Shown piece by piece: positions 53,729-63,157 of a DNA stretch of 64,000 nucleotides. A program made the translations under genes and the position numbers. The stretch is from positions 310,001-374,000 of the forward strand of contig JBEULC010000001.1 in NCBI GenBank assembly GCA_045504435.1, in the 5' to 3' direction. This stretch comes from JBEULC01 sp045504435 (GTDB lineage: Bacteria > Pseudomonadota > Alphaproteobacteria > WRAU01 > Hepatincolaceae). Within the stretch, counting starts at the first letter, position 1; the number at the start of each line of letters is the position of its first letter. The notes under the pieces were generated by a model. The model worked only from the letters and a program-made list of their open reading frames with translations, ran no database searches and had not been told where the DNA came from.

Positions 53729-54397
53729 ATGACAAGAACTCAAAATCCTAATCTTAATAATAATGCTAAGATTTACTTACACCTCAATGATTTACCTATT
53801 GCTATATTAACTAACTTAACTAACACTAATAAATGTCTTGCTATTGATACAGAAACCATGGGCTTAAATTTAGCTAGAGACCGCTTATGTTTAATCCAAC
53901 TTAAAGGTGAAACTAATGAGGTGCACCTTATACAGTTTGCTGATATTAAATACGATTGCCCTAATTTAAAAACTTTGCTAAATACTCCTGATATAACTAA
54001 AATTTTTCATTATGCTAGATTTGATGTAGCCGCTATTAATGACTATCTGGGAATTTTATGCCAAAATATATTTTGTACTAAAATCGCCTCTAAGTTAGTT
54101 AGAACCTATACAGATAAGCACGGGTTAAAAGATCTATGTAAGGAATTATTGACCATAGAGCTAAAAAAAGAACAACAATCTTCTTTTTGGGGAGCAGAAA
54201 AACTAACCGAAGAACAGCAATTATACGCCGCCAATGATGTATTATATTTACATAATTTAAAAACGGAATTAGAAAAACGGTTAAAAATAGAAAATAGAGA
54301 AGGTTTAGCTAAAAAATGTTTTGATTTTATCGCTACCCAAGTTATTTTAGATAAACTTGGTTGGAATGATGAGTATAATATTTTTGCGCACAAATAA
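53729..54397 (+). CDS. rnd: ribonuclease D-like 3'-5' exonuclease
   Basis: DEDDy exonuclease acting on RNA 3' ends, chiefly tRNA maturation. The metal ligands are in AIDTETMGL, HYARFDVAAI and the late YAANDVLYL (tyrosine type). At 222 residues it consists of the exonuclease domain only and lacks the HRDC domains of E. coli RNase D, as is common for the short alphaproteobacterial form upstream of lptC. It starts 81 bp after tRNA-Leu, a possible substrate. Confidence 0.92.
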   Translation: MTRTQNPNLNNNAKIYLHLNDLPIAILTNLTNTNKCLAIDTETMGLNLARDRLCLIQLKGETNEVHLIQFADIKYDCPNLKTLLNTPDITKIFHYARFDVAAINDYLGILCQNIFCTKIASKLVRTYTDKHGLKDLCKELLTIELKKEQQSSFWGAEKLTEEQQLYAANDVLYLHNLKTELEKRLKIENREGLAKKCFDFIATQVILDKLGWNDEYNIFAHK

Positions 54398-54491
54398 TTT
54401 TAATTAATAAGCTGTATTACCTATAAACTCTACTAATTTGTAAATAAAGAATTACAACGATTAATGGGATACAAGGGAAAATACATCATTC

Positions 54492-55469
54492 ATGGATATA
54501 GATAAAAAATTTACCGATGATATTATAATTGCTAAAGGCAAAAGAGTCATAGAGGTTGAAATCAAAGCCTTAGAAGAACTTAACCAAAGTATAGGGCAAG
54601 ATTTTTTAAAAGTTTGCAAACTTTTAATGGGGACAAAAGGGAAAATAATTTTGGCAGGAATAGGTAAATCCGGCCAAATTGCTAGAAAAATAGTTTCTAC
54701 CTTATCTTCTACAGGTTCTCCTGCTTTTTTCGTGCATTTGGCTGAGGCTGCCCACGGCGATTTAGGGATGATTAGATTTGATGATGTGGTAATTGCAATA
54801 TCCAATTCAGGTAATAGCGTTGAATTAGCTGGTGTATTAAATTATGTTAGCAGATTTAACATCCCCTTAGTGGCTATTACCTCTAATCCTAATAGCGAAT
54901 TGGCAAAAGCAGCGCAATATCATCTTTTATTACCTCCTTCTGTAGAAGCTTGTAGCTTAGGGTTGGCTCCTACTTCTTCTACAACTAATACCTTAGCTCT
55001 TGGTGATGCTATCGCCGTTACCTTATTAGAACTCAAAGGATTTTCTCAGGAAGATTTTAAAATTTTTCATCCAGGAGGAGCTTTGGGTAATAAGCTATTA
55101 AAGGTTAAGAAGATAATGCATACCCTTGATGAAGTTCCATTAATTAAAGAGCATAGTTTAATGAGTGAAGCTATTATAGTTATTACTTCTTATAAATTTG
55201 GTTGCATAGGGATTATTAACGATAAGCAAGAGATGATAGGCATTATTACAGATGGTGATATTAGAAAATCTATGGATAAGAATTTTTTAAATAAGACGGT
55301 AGAGGCTATCATGACGAAAAGTTTTGCTTATATACACAAAGAGACTAATAGTGCTAAAGCTCTAGCGTTAATGCAAGAGAAAAAAATCACCAGTTTGTTT
55401 ATTTTAGAAGATAAAAAGCCCCTTGGTATTATTCATATCCATGATTTATTAAAAATGGGAGTAATTTAG
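54492..55469 (+). CDS. kdsD: arabinose-5-phosphate isomerase (KdsD/KpsF)
   Basis: Makes D-arabinose 5-phosphate from ribulose 5-phosphate, the precursor of Kdo in lipopolysaccharide. An N-terminal SIS domain (about residues 30-180) shows AGIGKSGQIARKIVSTLSSTGSPAFF, HGDLGMI and the SNSGNS motif; two CBS motifs follow (205-325). The 325 residues are full-length. It precedes lptC by 2 bp, joining Kdo supply to LPS transport. Confidence 0.96.
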   Translation: MDIDKKFTDDIIIAKGKRVIEVEIKALEELNQSIGQDFLKVCKLLMGTKGKIILAGIGKSGQIARKIVSTLSSTGSPAFFVHLAEAAHGDLGMIRFDDVVIAISNSGNSVELAGVLNYVSRFNIPLVAITSNPNSELAKAAQYHLLLPPSVEACSLGLAPTSSTTNTLALGDAIAVTLLELKGFSQEDFKIFHPGGALGNKLLKVKKIMHTLDEVPLIKEHSLMSEAIIVITSYKFGCIGIINDKQEMIGIITDGDIRKSMDKNFLNKTVEAIMTKSFAYIHKETNSAKALALMQEKKITSLFILEDKKPLGIIHIHDLLKMGVI

Positions 55470-55471
55470 CA

Positions 55472-56095
55472 GTGAAACGCCCAGTAGATCTTAAAAGTTA
55501 TCTTAAAAAAGCGTTATTAATAAAAAAATTGCTTATTGTTAGTATAATTTTTTTAGTGACTGGTTTAATTTTATGGTTTTTAGGATTTTACTTAATTTGG
55601 CAAAACAAAAATCTAAGCTTTGTAAGATTTTTAACCACTGCTTTTTTACAAGAAAAACTTAAACCTGGTATGATTTCAGGGATCACTGAAAAAGGCATCA
55701 AATATCTTTTAACATCTACTGAATTTGATAGTCAATTAGCTAATTTTCTTAAAAATGAGGATTTAAGTTTGAGAAATCCCTCCCTTACTCTATTAATGGT
55801 TGATAATTCTAAAATTACCTTAAAAGGGGGCACAGGTAATTACGTTTATAAGGAGAAGAAAGTATATATTAGCAATGGGGTAGTAATTACCTCAAGTAAA
55901 GGCTATCGAGCAGACTTAAAAACTATAATTTTTGATATCGCGCAAGGAGATATTTTTTCTCAAGACCAAGCCTTAATTTTTTATGATAAGTATAGTATCG
56001 TAGGTAGTGGATTTTTATTAGACTATGAAGATAAAACCTTAGAAATATTAGGACCTTTTATTATTAGTGAAAATGAAGAAAGCTTGTCCCCATGA
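55472..56095 (+). CDS. lptC: LPS export protein LptC
   Basis: Inner-membrane-anchored bridge component linking LptBFG to periplasmic LptA. Start is GTG at 55472. A single N-terminal membrane helix (about residues 18-40) is followed by a periplasmic OstA-like domain (about 50-200), seen in the PSLTLLMVDNSKITLKGG and VYISNGVVITSSKGYRADLKT segments. The 207 residues fit. The assignment relies on position between kdsD and lptA, which it overlaps by 4 bp, as much as on sequence. Confidence 0.85.
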   Translation: MKRPVDLKSYLKKALLIKKLLIVSIIFLVTGLILWFLGFYLIWQNKNLSFVRFLTTAFLQEKLKPGMISGITEKGIKYLLTSTEFDSQLANFLKNEDLSLRNPSLTLLMVDNSKITLKGGTGNYVYKEKKVYISNGVVITSSKGYRADLKTIIFDIAQGDIFSQDQALIFYDKYSIVGSGFLLDYEDKTLEILGPFIISENEESLSP

Positions 56096-57264
56096 AAAAC
56101 TTATCTAAATATATTGTTTTTTTTATATTTTTAATTGTTTTTGTTACTCACCTAGCGGCGGAAGCAATTACTGCCCAAGAAAAAGTAAAAAAAATTGAGA
56201 ATGGTAAAGTAATTATAGAAAATCCTAAGTTAGAACAAAAGGGCAAAGAAATTGAATATATAAAAAATAAAGAAAAATTTTATTCTGACGCTTTTATGCC
56301 CAATACTAATGTTGCTATACCGTCTAATTTGCAAGGCACCACTTTAAAGCAAGAATCATTAGATATACTTTCTTCTCCTGTGGAATCTGCTGCCTTGAAG
56401 TTTAAAGAAAAAGAACAAGATGAGCTTCAAGTTAGAGAAAGTGCACCAGAAAATAATAAAGCCTTTGTAATTACAGGCCAAGGTGGCATTAAAATCGATG
56501 AAAAAGCTCACACCCTTATAGCATTAAATAATATCGTAATTAATTACAAGGAATTAATCATTAAAACCAATGAATTATTTGCTTCTTACATAAATTTAGA
56601 TGGTGTGCAACAAAATTTAAAAAATCACTCTTTTATTAATTTTAAGCGCATTGAAGCAAGGAATTCTATAGAAATTATGACCGCAAAGGGTAAAATAATT
56701 GGAGATTATTATATTTATGATGTGGCGAAAAAGGTGATGATTATTAAATCAGATGGTAAACCTTCTACGTATGAAGATGATAAAATTTTAGTAGTAGCAC
56801 AAGATCGCTTTGAGTTTCAAGAGGAAAAAAACTTAGCACTTATACTAGGTTATCCGATTATCGAAATTAAACGTAAGTTAATTATAAAAGAAAAAAGTCC
56901 TGAGCCTAATGAAAATGTTAAGCAAAATAATGATATTTTTGATAATAAAAATTATAAAATGTTTGCTGATTTAATTTCTATTAACTTACATGAAGATCGT
57001 AGACAAATAAAATATGCAGAAGCTTTTGATAAAATTATGCTGATATTTGATGATCAAAAACAAGGTAAAACCACAGTGACAGGGGAGTACGCCTACTATG
57101 ATAATAAGATAAATAAAATTACTATCGAAGATAATGTAGTAATAAATAATAGTCGTGGGGTTTTAAAAGGATGTAAAATTATAATTAATATAGAAAGTGG
57201 AGAGGTAAATTTAATTTCTTGTAAAGATCATAAACAATTTGAAAGCACCATCCAAATCCAATAA
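56092..57264 (+). CDS. lptA: LPS transport periplasmic protein LptA, enlarged
   Basis: Periplasmic bridge protein carrying LPS to the outer membrane. A signal peptide (hydrophobic IVFFIFLIVFVTHLAAEA) precedes OstA-type beta-jellyroll segments: FVITGQGGIKIDEKAHTLIA near 125 and TTVTGEYAYYDNKINKITIEDNVVI near 323. At 390 residues it is about twice the usual LptA length (about 180). The extra material is a charged N-terminal region (25-120) and what looks like a second OstA module, so one chain may span more of the periplasm. The start overlaps lptC by 4 bp. Confidence 0.85.
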   Translation: MKNLSKYIVFFIFLIVFVTHLAAEAITAQEKVKKIENGKVIIENPKLEQKGKEIEYIKNKEKFYSDAFMPNTNVAIPSNLQGTTLKQESLDILSSPVESAALKFKEKEQDELQVRESAPENNKAFVITGQGGIKIDEKAHTLIALNNIVINYKELIIKTNELFASYINLDGVQQNLKNHSFINFKRIEARNSIEIMTAKGKIIGDYYIYDVAKKVMIIKSDGKPSTYEDDKILVVAQDRFEFQEEKNLALILGYPIIEIKRKLIIKEKSPEPNENVKQNNDIFDNKNYKMFADLISINLHEDRRQIKYAEAFDKIMLIFDDQKQGKTTVTGEYAYYDNKINKITIEDNVVINNSRGVLKGCKIIINIESGEVNLISCKDHKQFESTIQIQ

Positions 57265-57362
57265 GTGAATTTAATAAGCAGATTCACCTTAGGATTTAAA
57301 CAAGCTTTTTGTGCTAATAAACAAAAATATTATATAACCATATCAACTTAAGCAAAACCAAC

Positions 57363-58097
57363 ATGATTGATATAAAAAGAACGCAAGAAATTAAAATAGA
57401 AAATATAGCTAAATCTTTTGGTAAGCGCCAGGTATTAAGAGATATTAATGCTAAAATTAAAACCGGAGAAGTAGTAGGATTATTAGGACCAAATGGCTCA
57501 GGAAAAACCACACTATTTTATATTATTGCAGGGCTTTTATATCCTGATAAAGGAGATATTTTATTCAATAAGGAAAGTATAAAAAAATTTCCTTTATATA
57601 AAAGAGCTCAATTAGGGTTGGGTTATCTCCCGCAGGATGTTTCCATCTTTAGAAAAATGACAGTGGAGCAAAATATAGAATCTATTTTAGAAATTTACTA
57701 TAAAAAGCGCAAAGAAAGGAAAGAAAGATTAAATAAAATTATTGAAGATTTTGCCATTTCTCATATAAGAAAGTCATCTGCCTTATCACTTTCAGGAGGA
57801 GAAAGGAGAAGAGTGGAAATTGCCAGAACCATCGCCTCAAATCCTAGCTTTATTTTATTAGATGAGCCTTTTGCTGGAGTAGATCCTATTGCCGTAGGAG
57901 ACTTAAGACATCTCATTATGCAGTTAAAAAACCTTGATATTGGCGTTTTAATCACAGACCATAATGTTAAAGAAACCTTAAGCATAGTGGATAGAGCTTA
58001 TATTTTATATGATGGAAAAATCATTTTTGAAGGTAAAAAAGATGATATTTTGCATAATTCAGATGTAAAAAGAGTGTATTTAGGTGAAAGTTTTTAA
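57363..58097 (+). CDS. lptB: LPS export ABC transporter ATPase LptB
   Basis: Cytoplasmic ATPase powering LPS extraction with LptF and LptG. Walker A is GLLGPNGSGKTT, the Q-loop includes GLGYLPQDVSIFRKMTVEQNI, the signature is LSGGERRRVEIAR, and Walker B is FILLDEPFAGVDPIAV, the LptB-typical form. The 244 residues are full-length. rpoN usually follows in relatives; here a minus-strand lipoprotein gene overlaps the end by 4 bp, so rpoN is absent from this spot. Confidence 0.97.
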   Translation: MIDIKRTQEIKIENIAKSFGKRQVLRDINAKIKTGEVVGLLGPNGSGKTTLFYIIAGLLYPDKGDILFNKESIKKFPLYKRAQLGLGYLPQDVSIFRKMTVEQNIESILEIYYKKRKERKERLNKIIEDFAISHIRKSSALSLSGGERRRVEIARTIASNPSFILLDEPFAGVDPIAVGDLRHLIMQLKNLDIGVLITDHNVKETLSIVDRAYILYDGKIIFEGKKDDILHNSDVKRVYLGESF

Positions 58098-58693
58098 TTA
58101 TTAGGTTTATCTGCACAAGAAAAATTAAGGGCGGCAAAAGCCTCAATAAAGCCAAGCGGAGAATATTTATCAATAATTTGGGTTTGCTGAGCTTGAAGAT
58201 TGCTAAACACTAGCCAATCAGAATTAGGACTACCTTTAATAGTAGCAAAAATCAAACCCTCATTTACTGTCCAAGCCTGATTCTTAAAATTGATAAAAAT
58301 AAAGTTTTTATTGCTAATTTGCAAAATGGTATTTGCTTCTTCAACATATAATCCTCCTCCTACAATAGCAATTTCATTACTAGCAGTTGATTTATTATAA
58401 TTAATCATTATGTAATGTAAATCCCTTTGCTTATAAGTACCATAAGAGCTTAAAGGAAAAGAATAAATATAACAACTACCTTTATCTTTAGTTAAAAACC
58501 AGTTAAAATATTGGATACTTTCAGCTTCTTTAAGTTGGATGTTTCCTTCTGTAGTAAGGCCTTGTATAACCCGCATAGGTTTGGAGGTGGAGCTACCTTG
58601 TTTTGTTATCTCAAATTTATTAACACAAGCACTAAGTATAAAAATTACAAAAGCTAAGTTAATGATTTTAAGCTTTATATTTTTCCAAGCCAA
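58094..58693 (-). CDS. IalB-domain (invasion-associated locus B-like) lipoprotein
   Basis: The longest ORF runs to an ATG at 58774 (226 residues), but its first 27 residues are an unlikely export signal. A TTG at 58691-58693 preceded by AGG at about 7 nt gives MAWKNIKLKIINLAFVIF followed by lipobox ILSAC, a good lipoprotein signal, so I prefer that start (199 residues). The mature domain (from CYIYSFPLSSYGTYKQRD to GFIEAFAALNFSC) follows the IalB pattern, with two cysteines likely to form a disulfide. IalB relatives are periplasmic or outer-membrane proteins, first described in Bartonella entry into erythrocytes; most have no proven role. Confidence 0.7.
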   Translation of the reverse strand: MAWKNIKLKIINLAFVIFILSACVNKFEITKQGSSTSKPMRVIQGLTTEGNIQLKEAESIQYFNWFLTKDKGSCYIYSFPLSSYGTYKQRDLHYIMINYNKSTASNEIAIVGGGLYVEEANTILQISNKNFIFINFKNQAWTVNEGLIFATIKGSPNSDWLVFSNLQAQQTQIIDKYSPLGFIEAFAALNFSCADKPNN

Positions 58694-58855
58694 AAAAAAC
58701 CTATTTTCCCTGATAATAAAGTAAAAAATTTTTATGTGTTGGCCCATGTAAGAATTTAATCGGTGAAATATCATTTAAAAATTTTATTTATCTAATTAAT
58801 TTATAATAATCACCTTTTATTTATAAGCTAACTTAAACAAAATAGAGGAGATTAA

Positions 58856-61300
58856 TTAAATATCCAAATTATTTACATTTAGAGCATTTTGTTGAATAAA
58901 TTCTCTTCTTGGTTCTACCACATCTCCCATTAATACAGAGAAGATTTGATCAGCTTCTTCTAAATTTTCTACAGTAACCTGTAATAAAGAGCGTGATAAA
59001 GGATCTAAGGTAGTTTCCCATAATTGCTCTGGATTCATTTCCCCTAAACCTTTATAACGTTGTAAGTATAAGCCTTTTTTACTATAATCTGAAATTGCCT
59101 TAATTAAAGCAAAAGGACCGCTAATTTCGGTAGTGCTATCTTTAATAGTTAGCTTAGAACTATATTTAAAAAAGCTCCCCAAATCCGTATGAAGATTATT
59201 AAGCATTTGACACTCATAGGTATTGATTAATTTTTCGTCAAGCACATAATTTTCAGTTACTCCACGCATTATTTGAGCAATTTTTAATCTTCCTTCTCTT
59301 AAATTAATATCCCATGTTTTGGTTTCACTTTGATTATAAGTATTTAATTTAGCCTCTAATTCTGCTAATAAAGTAGGATAGCTATCAGGGTTACGTAGCA
59401 CTTCTGTATTTAACACCCCACAAATAGCCGCGGCTTCAATAATCTCGGGTTTTACATTGCCGTAGGTAATATCATTAATTAGCTTATAAGCTTTTTTAGC
59501 TAAAGTAATAATCGTTCCTAAATCCAAGGAGGTAATCTGGGTGCCATCTTTAAGTTGTAATAAGGAGCCGGTTTCAATTGCAGTATTAAAGAGAAAGTTA
59601 TCTAAATCATCTTGAGTTTTATGATAAACTTCAGAACTACCTTTCTTAGTGCGATAAAGAGGAGGCTGAGCAATGTAAATATATCCTTTTTCAATGAGTT
59701 GAGGCATCTGACGATAGAAAAAAGTTAATAAAAGGGTGCGAATATGGCTACCATCCACATCAGCATCTGTCATAATAATAATTTTATGATAACGGCATTT
59801 TTCTATATCAAATTCTTCTCTACCTATACCTGTACCTAATGCGGTGATTAAGGTACCAATTTCTACTGATGATAATACCTTGTCAAATCTAGCTTTTTCA
59901 ACATTTAAAATTTTTCCTCTTAAAGGCAATACCGCTTGATTTTTACGACTTCTTCCTTGCTTAGCTGATCCTCCTGCGGAATCTCCTTCCACAATAAAAA
60001 TTTCACATAATGCCGGATCTTTTTCTGAGCAATTCGCTAATTTACCAGGCAAATTAGCAGGATCAATTGTGGTCTTCTTACGGGTTAATTCTCTGGCTTT
60101 GCGGGCAGCATCACGCGCTGCTGCTGCTTCGGTAATCTTATTTAAAATCAATTTAGTTTCTTGCGGGTTTTCTTCAAACCACATAGAAAGCTTTTCATTT
60201 ACGATATTTTCTACCACGGATCTTACTTCTGAAGAAACTAATTTATCTTTAGTTTGGGAGGAAAACTTAGGATCTGGCACTTTAACTGAAATAATACAGG
60301 TTAAACCTTCTCTAGCATCCTCGCCTGTAATGGAGGTCTCAACCTTGTCTTTTCCCTTTTTACCGTTTAAATAATTAGCCATATAATGATTAACTGTTCG
60401 GGTTAAAGCAGATCTAAGACCAGCTAAATGAGTCCCTCCATCTTTTTGCGGAATATTATTAGTAAAACAAATGGTATTTTCATGATAAGAATCATTCCAC
60501 TGCAAAGCAACTTCAGCAGTAATATCATCTTTTTGGGCTTTAAAATAGATAATATCCTTATGTAAAGGGGCTTTAGAACGATCAAGATATTTTACAAATT
60601 CTATTAATCCACCCACATAGTGCATTTTAACTGTCAAAACTTCCGCATATCTTTTATCAATTAATTCTAAAGTGATATTAGAGTTTAAAAAAGCTAGCTC
60701 TTTTAGACGTCTTTCTAGGATTTTAAAATCAAATAAGGTCATAGCAAATGTTCCAGTAGAAGGTAAAAATTCTACTTGGGTGCCTTTTATATATTCATCT
60801 TTAGTATTTTTTGGTGCTTCTCCAATAATTTTTAAGGGTTCTTGAGGTACACCATGATGAAATTTCATAAAATATTGCTTGCCGTCTCTAAATATAGTTA
60901 ATTCTAAAATTTCTGAAAGTGCATTTACTACGGACACCCCAACTCCATGTAAACCCCCTGAAACCTTATAAGAATTATGATCAAACTTACCACCTGCATG
61001 TAGCTGAGTCATAATTACTTCAGCAGCTGAAACGCCTTCTTCATGCATATCTACAGGAATTCCTCTACCGTTGTCGCGTACACTTACTGAACCATTAGGG
61101 TTTAAAATTACGGTAATATAATCACAATGTCCCGCTAGGGCCTCATCTATAGAATTATCCACAACTTCATACACCATATGGTGTAATCCTGAGCCATCAT
61201 CGGTATCGCCAATATACATGCCTGGTCTTTTTCTTACAGCGTCTAATCCTTTTAAGACCTTAATTGAGGAAGAATCATAGAGCTCATTTTTTATAGTCAT
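58856..61300 (-). CDS. gyrB: DNA gyrase subunit B
   Basis: ATPase subunit of the type II topoisomerase that introduces negative supercoils. The GHKL ATPase site includes VYEVVDNSIDEALAGH, DNGRGIPVDMH and GGLHGVGVSVVNALS; the TOPRIM domain has EGDSAGGSAKQGRSR and the metal-binding DADVDGSHIRTLLL; the C-terminus has QRYKGLGEMNPEQLWETTLDP. The 814 residues are normal for alphaproteobacteria. In relatives gyrB lies close to recF; here a MATE gene is inserted between them. Confidence 0.98.
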   Translation of the reverse strand: MTIKNELYDSSSIKVLKGLDAVRKRPGMYIGDTDDGSGLHHMVYEVVDNSIDEALAGHCDYITVILNPNGSVSVRDNGRGIPVDMHEEGVSAAEVIMTQLHAGGKFDHNSYKVSGGLHGVGVSVVNALSEILELTIFRDGKQYFMKFHHGVPQEPLKIIGEAPKNTKDEYIKGTQVEFLPSTGTFAMTLFDFKILERRLKELAFLNSNITLELIDKRYAEVLTVKMHYVGGLIEFVKYLDRSKAPLHKDIIYFKAQKDDITAEVALQWNDSYHENTICFTNNIPQKDGGTHLAGLRSALTRTVNHYMANYLNGKKGKDKVETSITGEDAREGLTCIISVKVPDPKFSSQTKDKLVSSEVRSVVENIVNEKLSMWFEENPQETKLILNKITEAAAARDAARKARELTRKKTTIDPANLPGKLANCSEKDPALCEIFIVEGDSAGGSAKQGRSRKNQAVLPLRGKILNVEKARFDKVLSSVEIGTLITALGTGIGREEFDIEKCRYHKIIIMTDADVDGSHIRTLLLTFFYRQMPQLIEKGYIYIAQPPLYRTKKGSSEVYHKTQDDLDNFLFNTAIETGSLLQLKDGTQITSLDLGTIITLAKKAYKLINDITYGNVKPEIIEAAAICGVLNTEVLRNPDSYPTLLAELEAKLNTYNQSETKTWDINLREGRLKIAQIMRGVTENYVLDEKLINTYECQMLNNLHTDLGSFFKYSSKLTIKDSTTEISGPFALIKAISDYSKKGLYLQRYKGLGEMNPEQLWETTLDPLSRSLLQVTVENLEEADQIFSVLMGDVVEPRREFIQQNALNVNNLDI

Positions 61301-61451
61301 AAAGTATCACTTTTATTTATTATAGGTTAATGGTGGGAGATTAAAATATAGGTACCTGATAAAACTGAATTATCTTTAATTACCTGTATTATAGTTTAAT
61401 TTTGTCGTTTTTTATAATATTTAATTATAAGGTATCTAAACTAATTTAAAA

Positions 61452-62846
61452 TTAATGAGCAGGGGTGGCCCCTGTAAGGTTATGGATCCACTTTTTAGTT
61501 CTGTATCTCCAAATCACCAAGATTAATTTTAGCACTTCTTCAATATTTGCCAAGGCTACAATGTAATGAATATCTAGCTTAAATACCATGCTGCCTAAAA
61601 AAGCAATAGGAATAGCAAAAAAGCCTAGTAATACTACATCTAATAAAAAGGCAATTTTAGTATCTCCACCTGCTCTTAAAATACCAATAATAAAACACCA
61701 ATTCATTAGCTTAAAGAAAATGGCTATCGCCATAACTATTAATACCCTTCTTGTCATTTCACGAGCTTCAGCGCTTAGCTTATATAAACTTAAAATCAAA
61801 TCTATTACCGTAAAGCTAAGTAAGGCGCAAAACAATGCACCCCAAAAGGCCATTTTAATAATTTTTTTACTCATAGCAATAGCTAAAGGAATATCATTTT
61901 TACCTAAAGTTTGTCCGATAAAAATGCTGGCTGCATTAGCTAATCCCATAAAAATGATACTTGATAAAGAAACTAAAATATCAGAAATTTGTACACTTAC
62001 AGCAGCTGTGGTTCCTAATTTAGCATAAGCTAACCCTAATAAAGTAGTACCTAATACCCATAAAAATTCAGTAAACACAATAGGTGTAGATACTTTAATA
62101 ATTGAAATGATAATATCTTTTTTTAGACCAAAATAATTTTTAATTTTTGTTCTTAAGCCATAGCCATAACGAAAAAACAAATAGATAAAGCAAAGTGTCT
62201 CTACCCCTCTTGCAAATAATGTTGCCCAGGCGGCTCCATTTACACCCATTTTAGGAAAACCTCCATGCCCGTAAATAAGCAAATAATTAAGAACTATATT
62301 TATTCCTGTAGCAATGATAGTAATATAAAGGGCCTGTTTAGTTAAGCCCATTGATCGCAATGACATGGTTATTGCTAAAGAAAATGCAGTTAGGGGATAA
62401 GAAAAGCTAATTATCTTTAGATAACTGCTACCTTGACCAATAACTTTAGTATCAATAGAAAACAAAGCAATAAAATTAGTAGCAAAAAAATAAGCAATAA
62501 TTAAAAATGCTGCTCCCACTATTAAAGATGACATAACCATGATGGCGAAAAGCTTTTGTAACGTATAATAATCCTTTTTGCCATAATATTGAGCCATAAA
62601 TACCCCAATACCCCCGCAAGCACCAAAGGCAGTTAATATAAAGATAAAAAATAATTTATTGGCAAAGCCTACGGCAGCAATAGAAACTTCCCCTAATTGA
62701 CCCACCATTATACTATCGGCAAAATTTAATAAAGTATTAATAAATTGTTGGCCTATCATAGGTAAGGCAAGGTAAGCAAAAGATTTATAAAAATTAGCAA
62801 GCGTGTGCTCGGTTTCTGTGTTTTTCACAGCGATATTATTTGACAT
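61452..62846 (-). CDS. MATE-family multidrug/organic cation efflux transporter
   Basis: Polytopic inner-membrane antiporter (464 residues, about 12 hydrophobic segments). The first helices carry FYKSFAYLALPMIGQQFINTLLNFADSIMVGQLG, typical of MATE proteins, and the repeat in the second half includes GLANAASIFIGQTLGKND. Substrates may be cationic drugs, metabolites or flavins; they cannot be predicted from sequence. Its place between gyrB and recF is unusual and suggests insertion after divergence from related genomes. Confidence 0.93.
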   Translation of the reverse strand: MSNNIAVKNTETEHTLANFYKSFAYLALPMIGQQFINTLLNFADSIMVGQLGEVSIAAVGFANKLFFIFILTAFGACGGIGVFMAQYYGKKDYYTLQKLFAIMVMSSLIVGAAFLIIAYFFATNFIALFSIDTKVIGQGSSYLKIISFSYPLTAFSLAITMSLRSMGLTKQALYITIIATGINIVLNYLLIYGHGGFPKMGVNGAAWATLFARGVETLCFIYLFFRYGYGLRTKIKNYFGLKKDIIISIIKVSTPIVFTEFLWVLGTTLLGLAYAKLGTTAAVSVQISDILVSLSSIIFMGLANAASIFIGQTLGKNDIPLAIAMSKKIIKMAFWGALFCALLSFTVIDLILSLYKLSAEAREMTRRVLIVMAIAIFFKLMNWCFIIGILRAGGDTKIAFLLDVVLLGFFAIPIAFLGSMVFKLDIHYIVALANIEEVLKLILVIWRYRTKKWIHNLTGATPAH

Positions 62847-63157
62847 AATGATATACTTCTTTAAAAATTTATTTATTATGTTTTAGGTGCTTATTAGACA
62901 TAAATAAAGTGGCTAAGTTAAAATTCTTAGCAATAAGTCAGTAATAAGGATATTGAAAACAAAAATCAGACATATACCTAAAAATCAGCTATTCTTAGCT
63001 CTATTCTATTTAATAAGGATCTATTATGTTGGTATTAAAATTTTACTTTTGGTTTATGTAGAGGACATTATTTATCTAAAGGTACTTATTATAAAAATTA
63101 ATTAAAATAAGATTAAACTTAGCGGCAAGCCTTAGTTATAACCATATAAAAATATTA
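62847..63157. other. non-coding gap between MATE gene and recF
   Basis: A 311-bp AT-rich stretch. The only reading frame I noted is an 11-codon ORF (63028-63063) with AAGGA upstream on the plus strand. No tRNA, strong hairpin or repeat is seen. It presumably holds the MATE promoter and the recF 3' end. Confidence 0.4.

Noticed and set aside
57265..57300. Hairpin between lptA and lptB as terminator
   Set aside because: The stem is only six base pairs with a bulge and no U-run; lptA and lptB are most likely co-transcribed.
63028..63063. 11-codon ORF with AAGGA upstream, possible leader peptide
   Set aside because: It points into the 3' end of the convergent recF gene, so there is no downstream gene on its strand for it to control.
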